From NCBI GenBank assembly GCA_963785425.1, contig CAWAVG010000003.1:248001-312000 (forward strand): a DNA stretch of 64,000 nucleotides, written 5' to 3'. The notes beneath the pieces are model-generated. The model was not told where the DNA came from. It saw nothing but the letters and a program-made list of their open reading frames with translations, and did not search any database. Source of the DNA: RYN-133 sp963785425. GTDB taxonomy: Bacteria > Actinomycetota > Actinomycetes > Mycobacteriales > Jatrophihabitantaceae. The translations under genes were made by a program, and so were the position numbers. How positions within the stretch are numbered: the stretch's first letter is position 1; each line of letters opens with the position of its first letter. This document shows positions 9,082 to 17,596 of this stretch, piece after piece.

Positions 9082-9600
9082 CTACAGGTCCAACAGTCCG
9101 TCGGGCGGGTCTATGACGACCCCTCCGCCGGCGATGTCGACAGAGGGGACGATCGCCCGCACGAACGGCACGAGCACCTCACGCCCGTCGTGATCGAGGA
9201 CGAGGTAGTCGGCCCCTCCGGCGTGCAGCACGTCGCGGACCGGCCCGAGCGGTGCGCCGGCGACCGAGCGCGCGGCCAGGCCGATCAGGTCGGTGTCGTA
9301 GAAGTCGTCGGGGTCGTCGAGCTCGGGACGGGCCGAGGCGGGCAGGAGCAGTTGCACGCCACGCAGCGCCTCGGCGGCGTTGCGGTCGTCGATCGACTCG
9401 AAGTGCACCACCAGCTTGCCGCCGGAGGTGCTCGACGAGGCGACGGTCAGCGGCCCGGCGTCTGCCGGATCGGTGTCGAAGACGATCCCGGCCGCGAAGC
9501 GCTCGGCCGGATCGTCGGTCCACGGCGCGACGAACGTCGCACCCTGCACCCCGCGCGGCCGGCCGATCCGGCCGACCGCGACGAGATCGTCTCGGGCCAC
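9082..9600 (-). CDS. rimM: ribosome maturation factor RimM
   Basis: Assembly factor that binds S19 and helps mature the head of the 30S subunit. The 172-residue protein starts at a GTG (MARDDLVAVGRIGRPRGVQG), contains the RimM N-terminal barrel followed by the PRC-barrel half (DFYDTDLIGLAARS and then YLVLDHDGREVLVPFV) and ends with the family-typical VVIDPPDGLLDL. It is 13 bases downstream of the KH gene and 19 upstream of trmD, so it is part of the same transcript. Confidence 0.95.
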   Translation of the reverse strand: MARDDLVAVGRIGRPRGVQGATFVAPWTDDPAERFAAGIVFDTDPADAGPLTVASSSTSGGKLVVHFESIDDRNAAEALRGVQLLLPASARPELDDPDDFYDTDLIGLAARSVAGAPLGPVRDVLHAGGADYLVLDHDGREVLVPFVRAIVPSVDIAGGGVVIDPPDGLLDL

Positions 9601-9613
9601 CGTCGGACGGAGG

Positions 9614-9850
9614 TCAGCGCCGGTCGACGTCGATGACGTCGACGCGGATGCCCTTGCCGCCGACGCCGTGGACGACCTGTCGCAGCGCCTTGGCGGTGCG
9701 GCCGTTGCGGCCGATCACGCGTCCGAGGTCGTCGGGGTGCACCCGCACCTCGAGCCGCTTGCCGCGCCGGTTGTCGACGAGGTCGACCCGGACGTCGTCG
9801 GGATGGTCGACGATGCCGCGGACCAAGTGCTCGAGGGCTTCCTCGAGCAC
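9614..9850 (-). CDS. khpA: KH-domain RNA-binding protein (KhpA type)
   Basis: A 78-residue single-KH protein, the usual companion of rpsP. The KH signature is seen as GRVIGRNGRTAKALRQVV (GxxG loop RNGR), preceded by the helical MLEEALEHLVRGIVDHPDDV. In Gram-positives such proteins pair with KhpB and bind many RNAs. Its ATG follows the rpsP stop by a single base, implying coupled translation. Confidence 0.93.
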   Translation of the reverse strand: MLEEALEHLVRGIVDHPDDVRVDLVDNRRGKRLEVRVHPDDLGRVIGRNGRTAKALRQVVHGVGGKGIRVDVIDVDRR

Positions 9851-9851
9851 C

Positions 9852-10373
9852 TCAGCCTTCCGCGGGAGTCTCGGCCGGCGCCTCGGCCGGCGCGTCTGCA
9901 GAGGCCTCGGCGGGCGCTTCGGCAGGCGTGTTCTCGGCGGCCGGCTCGGCAGGCGCCTCGGCGGCCTTCTTCTTGGCCGGCGCCTTCTTCTTCGGCGTGG
10001 TCGCGCCGGACGTGACGGCGTCGCCGGTGTCGCCGGAGACCTCGGCGAGCGCGGCGTTGAACACGGCCTGCTTGTCCGGCTTCGGCTCGGCGACCTTCAT
10101 CGGCTCGGGGGCGGCCTCGCCCTTGAACTTCTGCCAGTCGCCGGTGACCTTGAGGATGGCCGCCACGGCCTCGGTCGGCTGCGCGCCGACACCGAGCCAG
10201 TAGGCGGCGCGCTCGCCGTCCACCTTGATGACCGACGGGTCGTTCTTCGGGTGGTACTCGCCGATGGTCTCGATCGCCCGGCCGTCCCGCTTGGTGCGGG
10301 CGTCGGCGACGACGATGCGGTAGTGCGGCTCGCGCATCTTGCCCAGACGCATCAGCTTGATCTTCGTTGCCAC
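9852..10373 (-). CDS. rpsP: 30S ribosomal protein S16 with extended low-complexity tail
   Basis: Small-subunit assembly protein. The first 80 residues are a normal S16 (MATKIKLMRLGKMREPHYRI, then EYHPKNDPSVIKVDGERA and a C-terminal LKVTGDWQKF). It is followed by about 90 further residues: a lysine block (PKKKAPAKKKAAEAP) and an acidic Ala-Pro-Glu repeat of the type EAPAEAPAE. Extended S16 tails occur in other Actinobacteria but this one doubles the protein. The GTG start at 10373 is supported by conservation rather than by a strong ribosome binding site. It is the first gene of the rpsP-to-trmD operon. ffh, its frequent upstream neighbour, is absent here. Confidence 0.95.
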   Translation of the reverse strand: MATKIKLMRLGKMREPHYRIVVADARTKRDGRAIETIGEYHPKNDPSVIKVDGERAAYWLGVGAQPTEAVAAILKVTGDWQKFKGEAAPEPMKVAEPKPDKQAVFNAALAEVSGDTGDAVTSGATTPKKKAPAKKKAAEAPAEPAAENTPAEAPAEASADAPAEAPAETPAEG

Positions 10374-10561
10374 GAGAGAGGGTGCTCCAGTTTCGCTACG
10401 GGTTGGACGGCGCGCACCGGCGTGGGGACACCGGTCGGTTCGTCCGGATGGACTGGGCGAGGCGTGGTGAGAGGGTCCAGCGACGCCCGGTACTCAACAG
10501 GGCATTGTGCCAGACCGGGTGGCCGGTCCCTAAATCCAGCACAGTCGCCTACGGTCGAAGG

Positions 10562-11980
10562 ATGGCCACGACTTCGCCGCGAACCTTTCCGTCCGACTTC
10601 ATCTGGGGTTGCGCGACCGCCTCGTACCAGATCGAGGGCGCCGTGCACGAGGACGGCCGGGGCCCGTCCATCTGGGACACCTTCAGCCACACACCGGGCA
10701 AGACCCGCGACGGCGACACCGGCGACGTCGCCTGCGACCACTACCACCGGATGCCCGAGGACGTCGCGCTCATGGGCGACCTCGGCCTGCACGCCTACCG
10801 GTTCTCGATCGCCTGGCCGCGGGTGATCCCGACCGGCTCGGGCGAGGTGAACCAGGCGGGACTCGACTTCTACTCGCGCCTGGTCGACGAACTGCTGGCC
10901 AAGGGCATCTCGCCGGTGGCAACGCTCTATCACTGGGATCTGCCGCAGCCGTTGCAGGACGAGGGCGGCTGGACGAACCGGGCCACGGCCGAACGGTTCG
11001 CCGAGTACGCGACGGTTGTCGGACGCGCCCTCGGCGATCGCGTCGACGTGTTCACCACGCTGAACGAGCCGTGGTGCTCGGCCTACCTCGGTTACTCTGC
11101 CGGGGCCCACGCGCCCGGGCACAGCAGCAACGCCGAGTCACTCGCCGCGGTGCATCACCTGAACCTGGCGCACGGCCTCGGCGTGCAGGCTCTGCGCAGC
11201 GAGGCACGCGAGGCGGCGCGGATGTCCGTCACGCTCAACCTCGCCAACGTCCGCGCCGCCGGACCGGACGATGCCGACGCCGCGCGCCACGTCGACGGCA
11301 TCAGCAACCGCGTGTTCCTCGATCCCATGCTGCGGGGCAGCTACCCGAGCGACGTGCTCGACGACCTGCGGCACATCACCGACTGGAGCTTCATCCGCGA
11401 CGGCGACACGGCGTTGATCAACGCGCCGATCGACGTGCTCGGCGTCAACTACTACTCCCCCGCCCTCGTCGGGAGGGCCACGCCGGAACTGCTCGCCGAG
11501 ATCGAGTCGCGCACGGCGAGCGACCCGCACGCCACCGACGGACCGGCCGCGTACCCCGGCACCGATCTCGCCGTCTCGCTCCCGCAGGAAGGCCCGTACA
11601 CCGCGATGGGCTGGCGCGTCGAGCCGGGCAGCTTCACCGAATTGCTGCAACGGGTGCAGCGTGACTACCCCGGCACGCCGATGATGATCACCGAGAACGG
11701 CGCCGCGTTCGAGGACGTCGTCGCCGACGACGGCACGGTGCACGACGACGACCGCATCGCCTACCTGGACGGCCACATCGGTGCGGTGCTCGACGCGATC
11801 GACTCCGGTGCCGACGTGCGCGGCTACTTCTGCTGGTCGCTGATGGACAACTTCGAGTGGGGTCACGGGTACTCGAAGCGATTCGGGATCGTCCGGGTCG
11901 ACTACCCGACCGGCGAACGGACCGTCAAGGATTCCGCGCGCTGGTACGCCGACGTCATCTCCCGCAACGGACTCGGCTGA
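10562..11980 (+). CDS. GH1 family beta-glucosidase
   Basis: Retaining glycosidase of family GH1, hydrolysing beta-glucosides or beta-galactosides in the cytoplasm (no signal peptide). The 472-residue barrel begins MATTSPRTFPSDFIWGCATA and shows the acid/base glutamate in TLNEPWCSAYLGY near residue 169, the nucleophile glutamate in MITENGAAFED near residue 377 and the C-terminal WSLMDNFEWGHGYSKRFGI. I use the ATG at 10562, preceded by GAAGG, and not the longer open frame that starts inside the rpsP promoter region. It is divergent from rpsP, and 188 bases between them must hold both promoters. Confidence 0.94.
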   Translation: MATTSPRTFPSDFIWGCATASYQIEGAVHEDGRGPSIWDTFSHTPGKTRDGDTGDVACDHYHRMPEDVALMGDLGLHAYRFSIAWPRVIPTGSGEVNQAGLDFYSRLVDELLAKGISPVATLYHWDLPQPLQDEGGWTNRATAERFAEYATVVGRALGDRVDVFTTLNEPWCSAYLGYSAGAHAPGHSSNAESLAAVHHLNLAHGLGVQALRSEAREAARMSVTLNLANVRAAGPDDADAARHVDGISNRVFLDPMLRGSYPSDVLDDLRHITDWSFIRDGDTALINAPIDVLGVNYYSPALVGRATPELLAEIESRTASDPHATDGPAAYPGTDLAVSLPQEGPYTAMGWRVEPGSFTELLQRVQRDYPGTPMMITENGAAFEDVVADDGTVHDDDRIAYLDGHIGAVLDAIDSGADVRGYFCWSLMDNFEWGHGYSKRFGIVRVDYPTGERTVKDSARWYADVISRNGLG

Positions 11981-11993
11981 GGTCGCGCCCCGA

Positions 11994-12057
11994 CAGTGGT
12001 CGGTCTCGGCCCCACTGGTCGGTGGGAACCGACCACTGGCGGCCGAACCGATCACTG
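11994..12057. terminator. nested double inverted repeat after the beta-glucosidase
   Basis: Four 11-base arms in left-left-right-right order: CAGTGGTCGGT (11994-12004), CACTGGTCGGT (12013-12023), ACCGACCACTG (12028-12038) and ACCGATCACTG (12047-12057). Inner and outer pairs can both form near-perfect stems. It begins 14 bases after the stop of the plus-strand gene and there is no run of T, so it resembles a U-less terminator. Function is inferred from position. The rest of 12058-12398 holds no gene I can support, only the hairpins listed next. Confidence 0.55.
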
Positions 12058-12132
12058 CCGTTCAACCGGTGTCCGGGTGCCGATCCGTGGGCTGCGCCAC
12101 CATGGACGGCGTGCCTACCGCTCGCGGTGGGT

Positions 12133-12187
12133 ACACCTTGCTAGAAAGGTGTGGGCCTCGGCGAAGTATGAGTTCGCCGAGGCCCAC
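12133..12187. terminator. two abutting hairpins in the 418-base gene-free stretch
   Basis: A 7-base stem (ACACCTT at 12133-12139 with AAGGTGT at 12146-12152) is followed immediately by a perfect 15-base stem: GTGGGCCTCGGCGAA at 12151-12165 pairs with 12173-12187 around a 7-base loop GTATGAG. The second is the strongest hairpin in the window by eye. No T-tract follows on either strand. It lies between convergent genes, so it may terminate transcription in both directions, or be part of an unrecognised small RNA. I see no open frame across it with coding character. Confidence 0.5.
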
Positions 12188-12398
12188 GGTCGGCTCAGGC
12201 GTGACGTCCTGTGCCGACACGAACTCTCCTCGACTCCCGCGATCGTCACCTGCGGTTGCCTCGGGTTTGACCCCGCGGCCGATGTCGGTTCTTGTCCGTG
12301 TCCCGCCTCTCCTTGCGGAGCGGCGTGATGCAATTTCTACCCGCTCCGCTGAACGCCCGCAACCCCCAATATCCAGACCTCTGGTGGAGGGTTATTCC

Positions 12399-13763
12399 TT
12401 AGCTCGCAGCCGATTCGGGCCACTGTTCGTCCCAGAAGAATCGGCGCTGGACGCGCACCGGAACGGTGATCCCGTCCCGTTGTCTGGCGACGAGGGTGGT
12501 GCGCAATCGGCGCGCCCACACGAGGACGCGCAGCATGCCGAACGCCTGCACGGCAACGGGCACGAGCAGCGCCCAGCGCAGGGTCTGCGGCGAGGTGGAG
12601 CCGAGCATCGTCAGCACCGCACCGAACGCCACGGCCACGATGGCGGTGGCGACGAAGCCACCGACGTTCACCACGCCGGACGCCGTTCCGATGATGCGCG
12701 CCGAGTTGTAATCGCGTGCCAGGGCGAAGGCCACCATCGACGCGGGCGCGCCGATCATGGTGATCACGAACAGCACCGCGACGAAGAGCCGGGGCGGGTG
12801 CGCGCCGAGGACGAAGACGACCAGCAGCCACCCGAGGACCGTCGTCGCGCACACGCCGAACGCCCCGGCGATGCGCAGGTTCGGCCACCGGGCGATGAAC
12901 CATCCCACCGCCGGACCGGCGACACCGCAGACGAGCACGCTGACCATCAGGATCAGCCCGGCCCCCGAGGACGCGAAGCCGGCGCCCTGCACCAGGTAGG
13001 GAAGTCCCCACAACATGCCGAACGCTGGTCCCGAGGCCATGCAGGCGAAGTGCGCCCAGAAGCCGAGGCGCGTGCCCGGCAGGGCCCACGCGTCGGCGAC
13101 CCGGCGCGAGACCGCCGCGACGCCGGACCGAAGCTGGGTCGCGGAGCGGACTGGAACCGGTGCCACGGCTTTGTCGTCGAGCAGCATCCAGACAGCGACT
13201 GCTGCCAGGAGTGAGAGCACGCCGGCGATCGAGAAGCTCGCGGTCCAGCCCAGCACGCGCAGCAGTTCAGCCAGCGGGAGAGTCGCAAGCACGTTGCCGG
13301 CCGTGCCGACCGTGCCGGTGAGCGCCACCAGCACCGGGTAGCGTCGGGCGCTGAAGCGCGGCGCCGCGTAGCGCAGCACGCTCACGAACGTCATTGCGTC
13401 ACCGCAACCGAGCAGCGCACGTGCCAGCAGCGCGAGCGCGAACGAGGGTGCCAGCGCGAACAGCAGCTGGCCGAGGGCCATGAGGGCGGCTGCGGCGACG
13501 AGCAGCCGGCGCGGCCCGTACCGATCGACGAGCACGCCCGTCGGGATCTGCATGGCGGCGTACACGCCGATCTGCAACAGCACGAACGTCCCGAGTTGCG
13601 CGGCGCCGATGCCGAAGCGGTCTTCGGCGAGCAGGGCCGCGACGCCGAGCGAGCTGCGATGGAACACCGCGAGGAAGTAGACCGTCGCGGCGAGGACCCA
13701 ACCGCGCACGGCCGGACGTGCGGCAACGAGCCGCAGGCTCGCCGCAGGGGCGAAGGAAGTCAT
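12399..13763 (-). CDS. MFS transporter
   Basis: A 454-residue inner-membrane protein with about twelve hydrophobic helices and the major-facilitator loop motif between helices 2 and 3 (GVLVDRYGPRRLL). The helix 4-5 region (ARALLGCGDAMTFVSVLRY) and a long polar central loop after helix 6 fit the 6+6 topology. Substrate cannot be deduced; the closest general pattern is the nitrate/nitrite or sugar-phosphate-like antiporter subgroup, but that is weak. The 132 bases upstream of its ATG hold its promoter and the terminator of the amidohydrolase gene. Confidence 0.88.
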   Translation of the reverse strand: MTSFAPAASLRLVAARPAVRGWVLAATVYFLAVFHRSSLGVAALLAEDRFGIGAAQLGTFVLLQIGVYAAMQIPTGVLVDRYGPRRLLVAAAALMALGQLLFALAPSFALALLARALLGCGDAMTFVSVLRYAAPRFSARRYPVLVALTGTVGTAGNVLATLPLAELLRVLGWTASFSIAGVLSLLAAVAVWMLLDDKAVAPVPVRSATQLRSGVAAVSRRVADAWALPGTRLGFWAHFACMASGPAFGMLWGLPYLVQGAGFASSGAGLILMVSVLVCGVAGPAVGWFIARWPNLRIAGAFGVCATTVLGWLLVVFVLGAHPPRLFVAVLFVITMIGAPASMVAFALARDYNSARIIGTASGVVNVGGFVATAIVAVAFGAVLTMLGSTSPQTLRWALLVPVAVQAFGMLRVLVWARRLRTTLVARQRDGITVPVRVQRRFFWDEQWPESAAS

Positions 13764-13833
13764 CGGAGGGTTCTCGTCACGTGGGGGTCGAAGCCGCTGG
13801 CACGTGGATCAACCTTACGTGCCGCTCGTCCCC

Positions 13834-13892
13834 ACTTTGACCCTGTACTGGCCGTGATCTCAGGTGGATCACGACCGATAGAGGGTCGAAGT
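13834..13892. terminator. nested inverted repeat behind the amidohydrolase gene
   Basis: Outer arms ACTTTGACCCT (13834-13844) and AGGGTCGAAGT (13882-13892) pair at 10 of 11 positions. Inner arms CGTGATC and GATCACG (13853-13859 and 13867-13873) pair perfectly around TCAGGTG. It begins 3 bases past the stop of the minus-strand amidohydrolase, where a terminator is expected, and sits 70 bases upstream of the transporter start, so an operator role is also possible. Confidence 0.5.
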
Positions 13893-13895
13893 CGG

Positions 13896-14972
13896 CTACG
13901 CGACAACCGCACCCCGAAGGACGATGCGCTGCGGGTCGAAGATCGCGTTCAGATCGGTGCGCGGGTCGGTGTCGAAGACGATGAGATCGGCGAACGCGCC
14001 CTCGTCCAGACCGGGCAGGCCCAGCCACTCACGGCCGCGCCAGGACGCCTGGGCGATGACGTCGGGCTGCGGGATGCCGGCACCGATCAAGGCACGGATC
14101 TCGTCGCGGATCAGCCCGTGCGGCAGCGAGCCGCCCGCGTCAGTGCCGGTGTAGACGGGAACGCCCGCTTCCCACGCATGCCGGATCCGGTCGCGCGAGG
14201 TCGCGAACAGTGCGCGCATGTGGGCGGCGTACGTCGGGAACTTCGCCTCGGCGCTCGCGGCGATCGACGGGTTGTTGTCGATGTTGATCAGGGTCGGGAC
14301 GACGGCCGCGCCGCTCTCGGCGGCGAGCGCGATCAGCTCGTCGGTCAGGCCCGAGCCGTGCTCGATCGAGTCGAGTCCCGCCGCAAGCAGGCCGGGCAGT
14401 GCGTCCTCACCGAAGACGTGCGCGGCGACACGCGCGCCCAGCTCGTGCGCACGGGCGATCGCCTCCGCCAGCACCTCGTCCGGCCACACCGGCGCGATAT
14501 CGCCGAGGTCACGGTCGATCCAGTCGGCGGCGATCTTCACCCAGCCGTCGCCGGCCGCCACCTGACGCTCGACCTCGGCGACCAGGCCGTCGGGCTCGAC
14601 CTCGATGCCGAGGCCGCGGATGTAGCGCTTGGGACGGGCGATGTGCCGCCCGGCGCGGATCAGCCGGGGCAGGTCCTCGCGCTGTTGCACCGAACGGTTG
14701 TCGACCGGCGAGCCCGCGTCGCGCAGCAACAACGCGCCGGCGTCGCGGTCCATGCGCGCCTGCCTCGCCTGGCCGTCCGGATCGGGTTCGTGGCCGATCG
14801 GCGACAGCCCGATGTGACAGTGCGCGTCGACGAAGCCAGGGAGCACCCAGCCGCCGGCCGCGATCGTGTCGGCGTCGCCGCCCGGCCGGTCGAAGGTGAG
14901 CCGGCCGTCGACGAGCCAGGCGTCGCGCTCGGTCTCGTCCGGAAGGAACACACCGCGCAGATGCAGGGCCAT
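13896..14972 (-). CDS. metal-dependent amidohydrolase
   Basis: A 358-residue cytosolic hydrolase of the amidohydrolase superfamily (imidazolonepropionase/prolidase-like branch). Metal-binding motifs of the barrel are visible: PGFVDAHCHIGLSP near residue 50, the lysine segment GDGWVKIAADW near 140, HVFGEDALPG and IEHGSGL near 190-210 and the final aspartate in YTGTDAGGSLPHG near 270. Substrate is unknown. It stands between the HIT gene (19 bases upstream) and the transporter and is probably co-transcribed with thrS and the HIT gene. Confidence 0.85.
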   Translation of the reverse strand: MALHLRGVFLPDETERDAWLVDGRLTFDRPGGDADTIAAGGWVLPGFVDAHCHIGLSPIGHEPDPDGQARQARMDRDAGALLLRDAGSPVDNRSVQQREDLPRLIRAGRHIARPKRYIRGLGIEVEPDGLVAEVERQVAAGDGWVKIAADWIDRDLGDIAPVWPDEVLAEAIARAHELGARVAAHVFGEDALPGLLAAGLDSIEHGSGLTDELIALAAESGAAVVPTLINIDNNPSIAASAEAKFPTYAAHMRALFATSRDRIRHAWEAGVPVYTGTDAGGSLPHGLIRDEIRALIGAGIPQPDVIAQASWRGREWLGLPGLDEGAFADLIVFDTDPRTDLNAIFDPQRIVLRGAVVA

Positions 14973-14991
14973 GCGCCAAACCTAGCGAGGC

Positions 14992-15528
14992 CTAATCGCC
15001 CCACGCCCGCGCGATGTCGGCACGCGCGTCGGACAGCAGTTCGGGCAACACCCGGGTGTGTGCGACGACCGGCATGAAGTTGGTGTCGCCGCCCCACCGT
15101 GGCACGACGTGCTGGTGCAGGTGCGCGGCGATGCCGGCACCGGCGACCACTCCCTGGTTCATGCCGATGTTGAAGCCGTGCGGCGTCATCACCGCGCGCA
15201 GCACCGTCATGGCCCGCTGCGTGAAGCTGCCGAACTCGGCCGTCTCGGCGCCGTCGAGATCGGTGTAGTCGGACACGTGCCGGTACGGGACGACCATCAG
15301 GTGCCCCGAGTTGTACGGGTAGAGGTTGAGCACCGCGAACACGAGCGTTCCGCGCGCCACGATCAGTCCGTCCTCGTCACTGCGCTTCGGCGCTGTGCAG
15401 AACGGGCAGTCGTGTTCCCCGTCGCTCGCCGGCTTGTCCTGGCCCTTGATGTAGACCATCCGGTGCGGCGTCCAGAGTCGGCCGAAGCCGTCGGGCTCGC
15501 CGGCGAAGTCGTCGCTCGACTCAGTCAT
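14992..15528 (-). CDS. HIT family nucleotide hydrolase/phosphorylase
   Basis: A 178-residue histidine-triad protein. The triad HLHQHVVPRW lies near residue 135 and is preceded by the Gal-T-like zinc pair CPFC near residue 40. The pattern with LYPYNSGHLMVVPYRH is that of the actinobacterial Ap4A phosphorylase group, which degrades diadenosine tetraphosphate made as a by-product by aminoacyl-tRNA synthetases. That fits its position immediately after thrS: the two frames overlap by 8 bases. Confidence 0.92.
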   Translation of the reverse strand: MTESSDDFAGEPDGFGRLWTPHRMVYIKGQDKPASDGEHDCPFCTAPKRSDEDGLIVARGTLVFAVLNLYPYNSGHLMVVPYRHVSDYTDLDGAETAEFGSFTQRAMTVLRAVMTPHGFNIGMNQGVVAGAGIAAHLHQHVVPRWGGDTNFMPVVAHTRVLPELLSDARADIARAWGD

Positions 15529-17536
15529 ACAGCTCGGCGGTCGGCGAGGAGTTGACGCGCCTCGCGACGAAGTCGGCGATCTCGTCGATCGCCTGGTCGA
15601 TCGCGATGCCGTTGCGCTGCGAGCCGTCGCGGTAACGGAACGACACCGCGCCCGCCTCGGCGTCGGTCGCTCCGGCGATCACCATGAACGGCACCTTCGC
15701 CTTCTGTGCCGAACGGATCTTCTTCTGCATGCGGTCATCCGACGTGTCGATCTCGACGCGGAGACCGCGGGCCTTCATGCGCGCCGCAACGTCGTAGAGG
15801 TAGTCGTCCTGCTCGTCGGTCACCGGGATGCCGATCACCTGCACCGGCGACAGCCACGCCGGGAAGGCGCCCGCGTAGTGCTCGGTGAGCACACCGATGA
15901 AGCGTTCGACCGAGCCGAACTTCGCCGAGTGGATCATCACCGGACGGTGCCGCTCGCCATCGGCGCCCTGGTACTCGAGTTCGAAGCCGCGCGGCTGGTT
16001 GAAGTCGTACTGAACGGTCGACATCTGCCAGGTGCGGCCGATCGCGTCGCGTGCCTGGACAGAGATCTTCGGCCCGTAGAACGCGGCGCCGCCGGGGTCG
16101 GGAACGAGCTCCAGGCCCGAGTCGCGCGCGACCTGCTCCAGGACGGCGGTCGCGGCGCTCCATTCCTCGTCGGTGCCGATGAACTTCTCGGTGTTCTTGT
16201 CGTCACGGGTCGACAGTTCGAGATAGAAGTCGTCGAGGCCGAAGTCACGAAACAGGCTCAGGCAGAAGTTCAGCAGGTGCTTGATCTCGTCCGGCGCCTG
16301 CTCGGGCGTGACGTAGGAGTGCGAGTCGTCCATCTCGAGACCGCGCACCCGGGTCAGACCGTGCACCACCCCGGACTTCTCGTAGCGGTACACGTGGCCG
16401 AACTCGAACAGCCGCAGCGGAAGCTCGCGGTAGGAGCGGTTGCGCGAGCGGTAGATCAGGTTGTGCATCGGGCAGTTCATGGCCTTGAGATACATGCGAC
16501 CCGCGTCGGCCTCGATCGGCGGGAACATCGTGTCGGCGTAGTACGGCAGGTGCCCGGAGGTGTGGAACAAGCCCTCCTTCGAGATGTGCGGGGTACCGAC
16601 GTACTCGAAGCCCTCCTCGATGTGACGGCGGCGCACGTAGTCCTCGAGTTCGCGCTTGAGCACCCCGCCCTTCGGATGGAACACCGGCAGGCCGGACCCG
16701 ATCTCGTCAGGAAAGCTGAACAGGTCGAGTTCCGCGCCGAGCTTGCGGTGGTCACGCTTGGCGGCCTCTTCGAGCCGGTAGAGGTGGTCCTTGAGGTCGT
16801 CGCGCGACGCCCACGCGGTGCCGTAGATGCGTTGCAGTTGAGGGTTCTTCTCGCTGCCGCGCCAGTACGCCGCCGCGCTGCGCATCAGCTTGAAGGCGGG
16901 AATGCGTTTGGTGGTGGCCAGGTGCGGCCCTCGGCACAGGTCGGTCCAGACCCGCTCGCCGGTGCGGCCGTCGAGATTGTCGTACATGGTCAGCCCGCCG
17001 GCACCGACCTCGGTCGACTCCTCCTCGTTCGCGGAGCCCTTCAATCCGACGAGTTCGAGCTTGAACGGTTCGTCGGCGAGTTCCTTACGCGCCTCCTCGT
17101 CATCGATCGGCCGCCGCGAGAACCGCTGTGCGGCCTTGACGATGTCGTTCATCTTCTTCTCGACGGCCGCGAGATCGTCCGGGGTGAACGGGCGTTGCGG
17201 GAGGAAGTCGTAGTAGAAGCCGTCGGCGATCGGCGGGCCGATGCCGAGCAGGGTGCCGGGGAACAGCTCCTGCACCGCCTGGGCCATCACATGCGCGGTC
17301 GAGTGCCGCAGTACCGCAAGCCCATCGGGCGAGGACGCGGGCACGGCCTCGACGTCGGTGTCCTGCTCGGGCACCCAGGCGAGATCGCGCAGCACGCCGT
17401 CCGGATCGCGCACGACGACGGCGCCGTCGCGCCCGTTGAGTGACACGCCCGCCTCACGCAGCGCGTCCGCGGCCGTCGTCCCGGCCGCCACCCTGATGGG
17501 CAGGACAGGTGTGGACGGGACGGTGCTGGCGGACAC
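15521..17536 (-). CDS. thrS: threonyl-tRNA synthetase
   Basis: Class II synthetase charging tRNA-Thr, 671 residues, normal length. The order is TGS domain (residues 1-75), the editing/second additional domain (HSTAHVMAQAVQELFPGTLL near 80; the HxxxH site), the catalytic core with the zinc cysteine in YLKAMNCPMHNLIYRS near 350 and motif 2 VYRYEKSGVVHGLTRVRG, motif 3 and the anticodon-binding domain (VQVIGIPVTDEQDDYLYDVA near 570). The start is a GTG preceded by AGGGAG. I see no T-box-like leader in the short gap to the divergent lipoprotein gene. Confidence 0.97.
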   Translation of the reverse strand: MSASTVPSTPVLPIRVAAGTTAADALREAGVSLNGRDGAVVVRDPDGVLRDLAWVPEQDTDVEAVPASSPDGLAVLRHSTAHVMAQAVQELFPGTLLGIGPPIADGFYYDFLPQRPFTPDDLAAVEKKMNDIVKAAQRFSRRPIDDEEARKELADEPFKLELVGLKGSANEEESTEVGAGGLTMYDNLDGRTGERVWTDLCRGPHLATTKRIPAFKLMRSAAAYWRGSEKNPQLQRIYGTAWASRDDLKDHLYRLEEAAKRDHRKLGAELDLFSFPDEIGSGLPVFHPKGGVLKRELEDYVRRRHIEEGFEYVGTPHISKEGLFHTSGHLPYYADTMFPPIEADAGRMYLKAMNCPMHNLIYRSRNRSYRELPLRLFEFGHVYRYEKSGVVHGLTRVRGLEMDDSHSYVTPEQAPDEIKHLLNFCLSLFRDFGLDDFYLELSTRDDKNTEKFIGTDEEWSAATAVLEQVARDSGLELVPDPGGAAFYGPKISVQARDAIGRTWQMSTVQYDFNQPRGFELEYQGADGERHRPVMIHSAKFGSVERFIGVLTEHYAGAFPAWLSPVQVIGIPVTDEQDDYLYDVAARMKARGLRVEIDTSDDRMQKKIRSAQKAKVPFMVIAGATDAEAGAVSFRYRDGSQRNGIAIDQAIDEIADFVARRVNSSPTAELYD

Positions 17537-17596
17537 GGGAACTCCCTGCGATGTGGGCGACGGGCCGGGCGGCCCGTCATGAGGAATGCTAGTGCG

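Noticed and set aside
10367..10561. A longer beta-glucosidase beginning at 10367
   Set aside because: The added 65 codons overlap the rpsP start and promoter and are not part of the GH1 fold.
12115..12333. A 72-codon minus-strand gene in the gap after the beta-glucosidase
   Set aside because: It would translate through the two perfect hairpins and shows no codon bias or recognisable domain.
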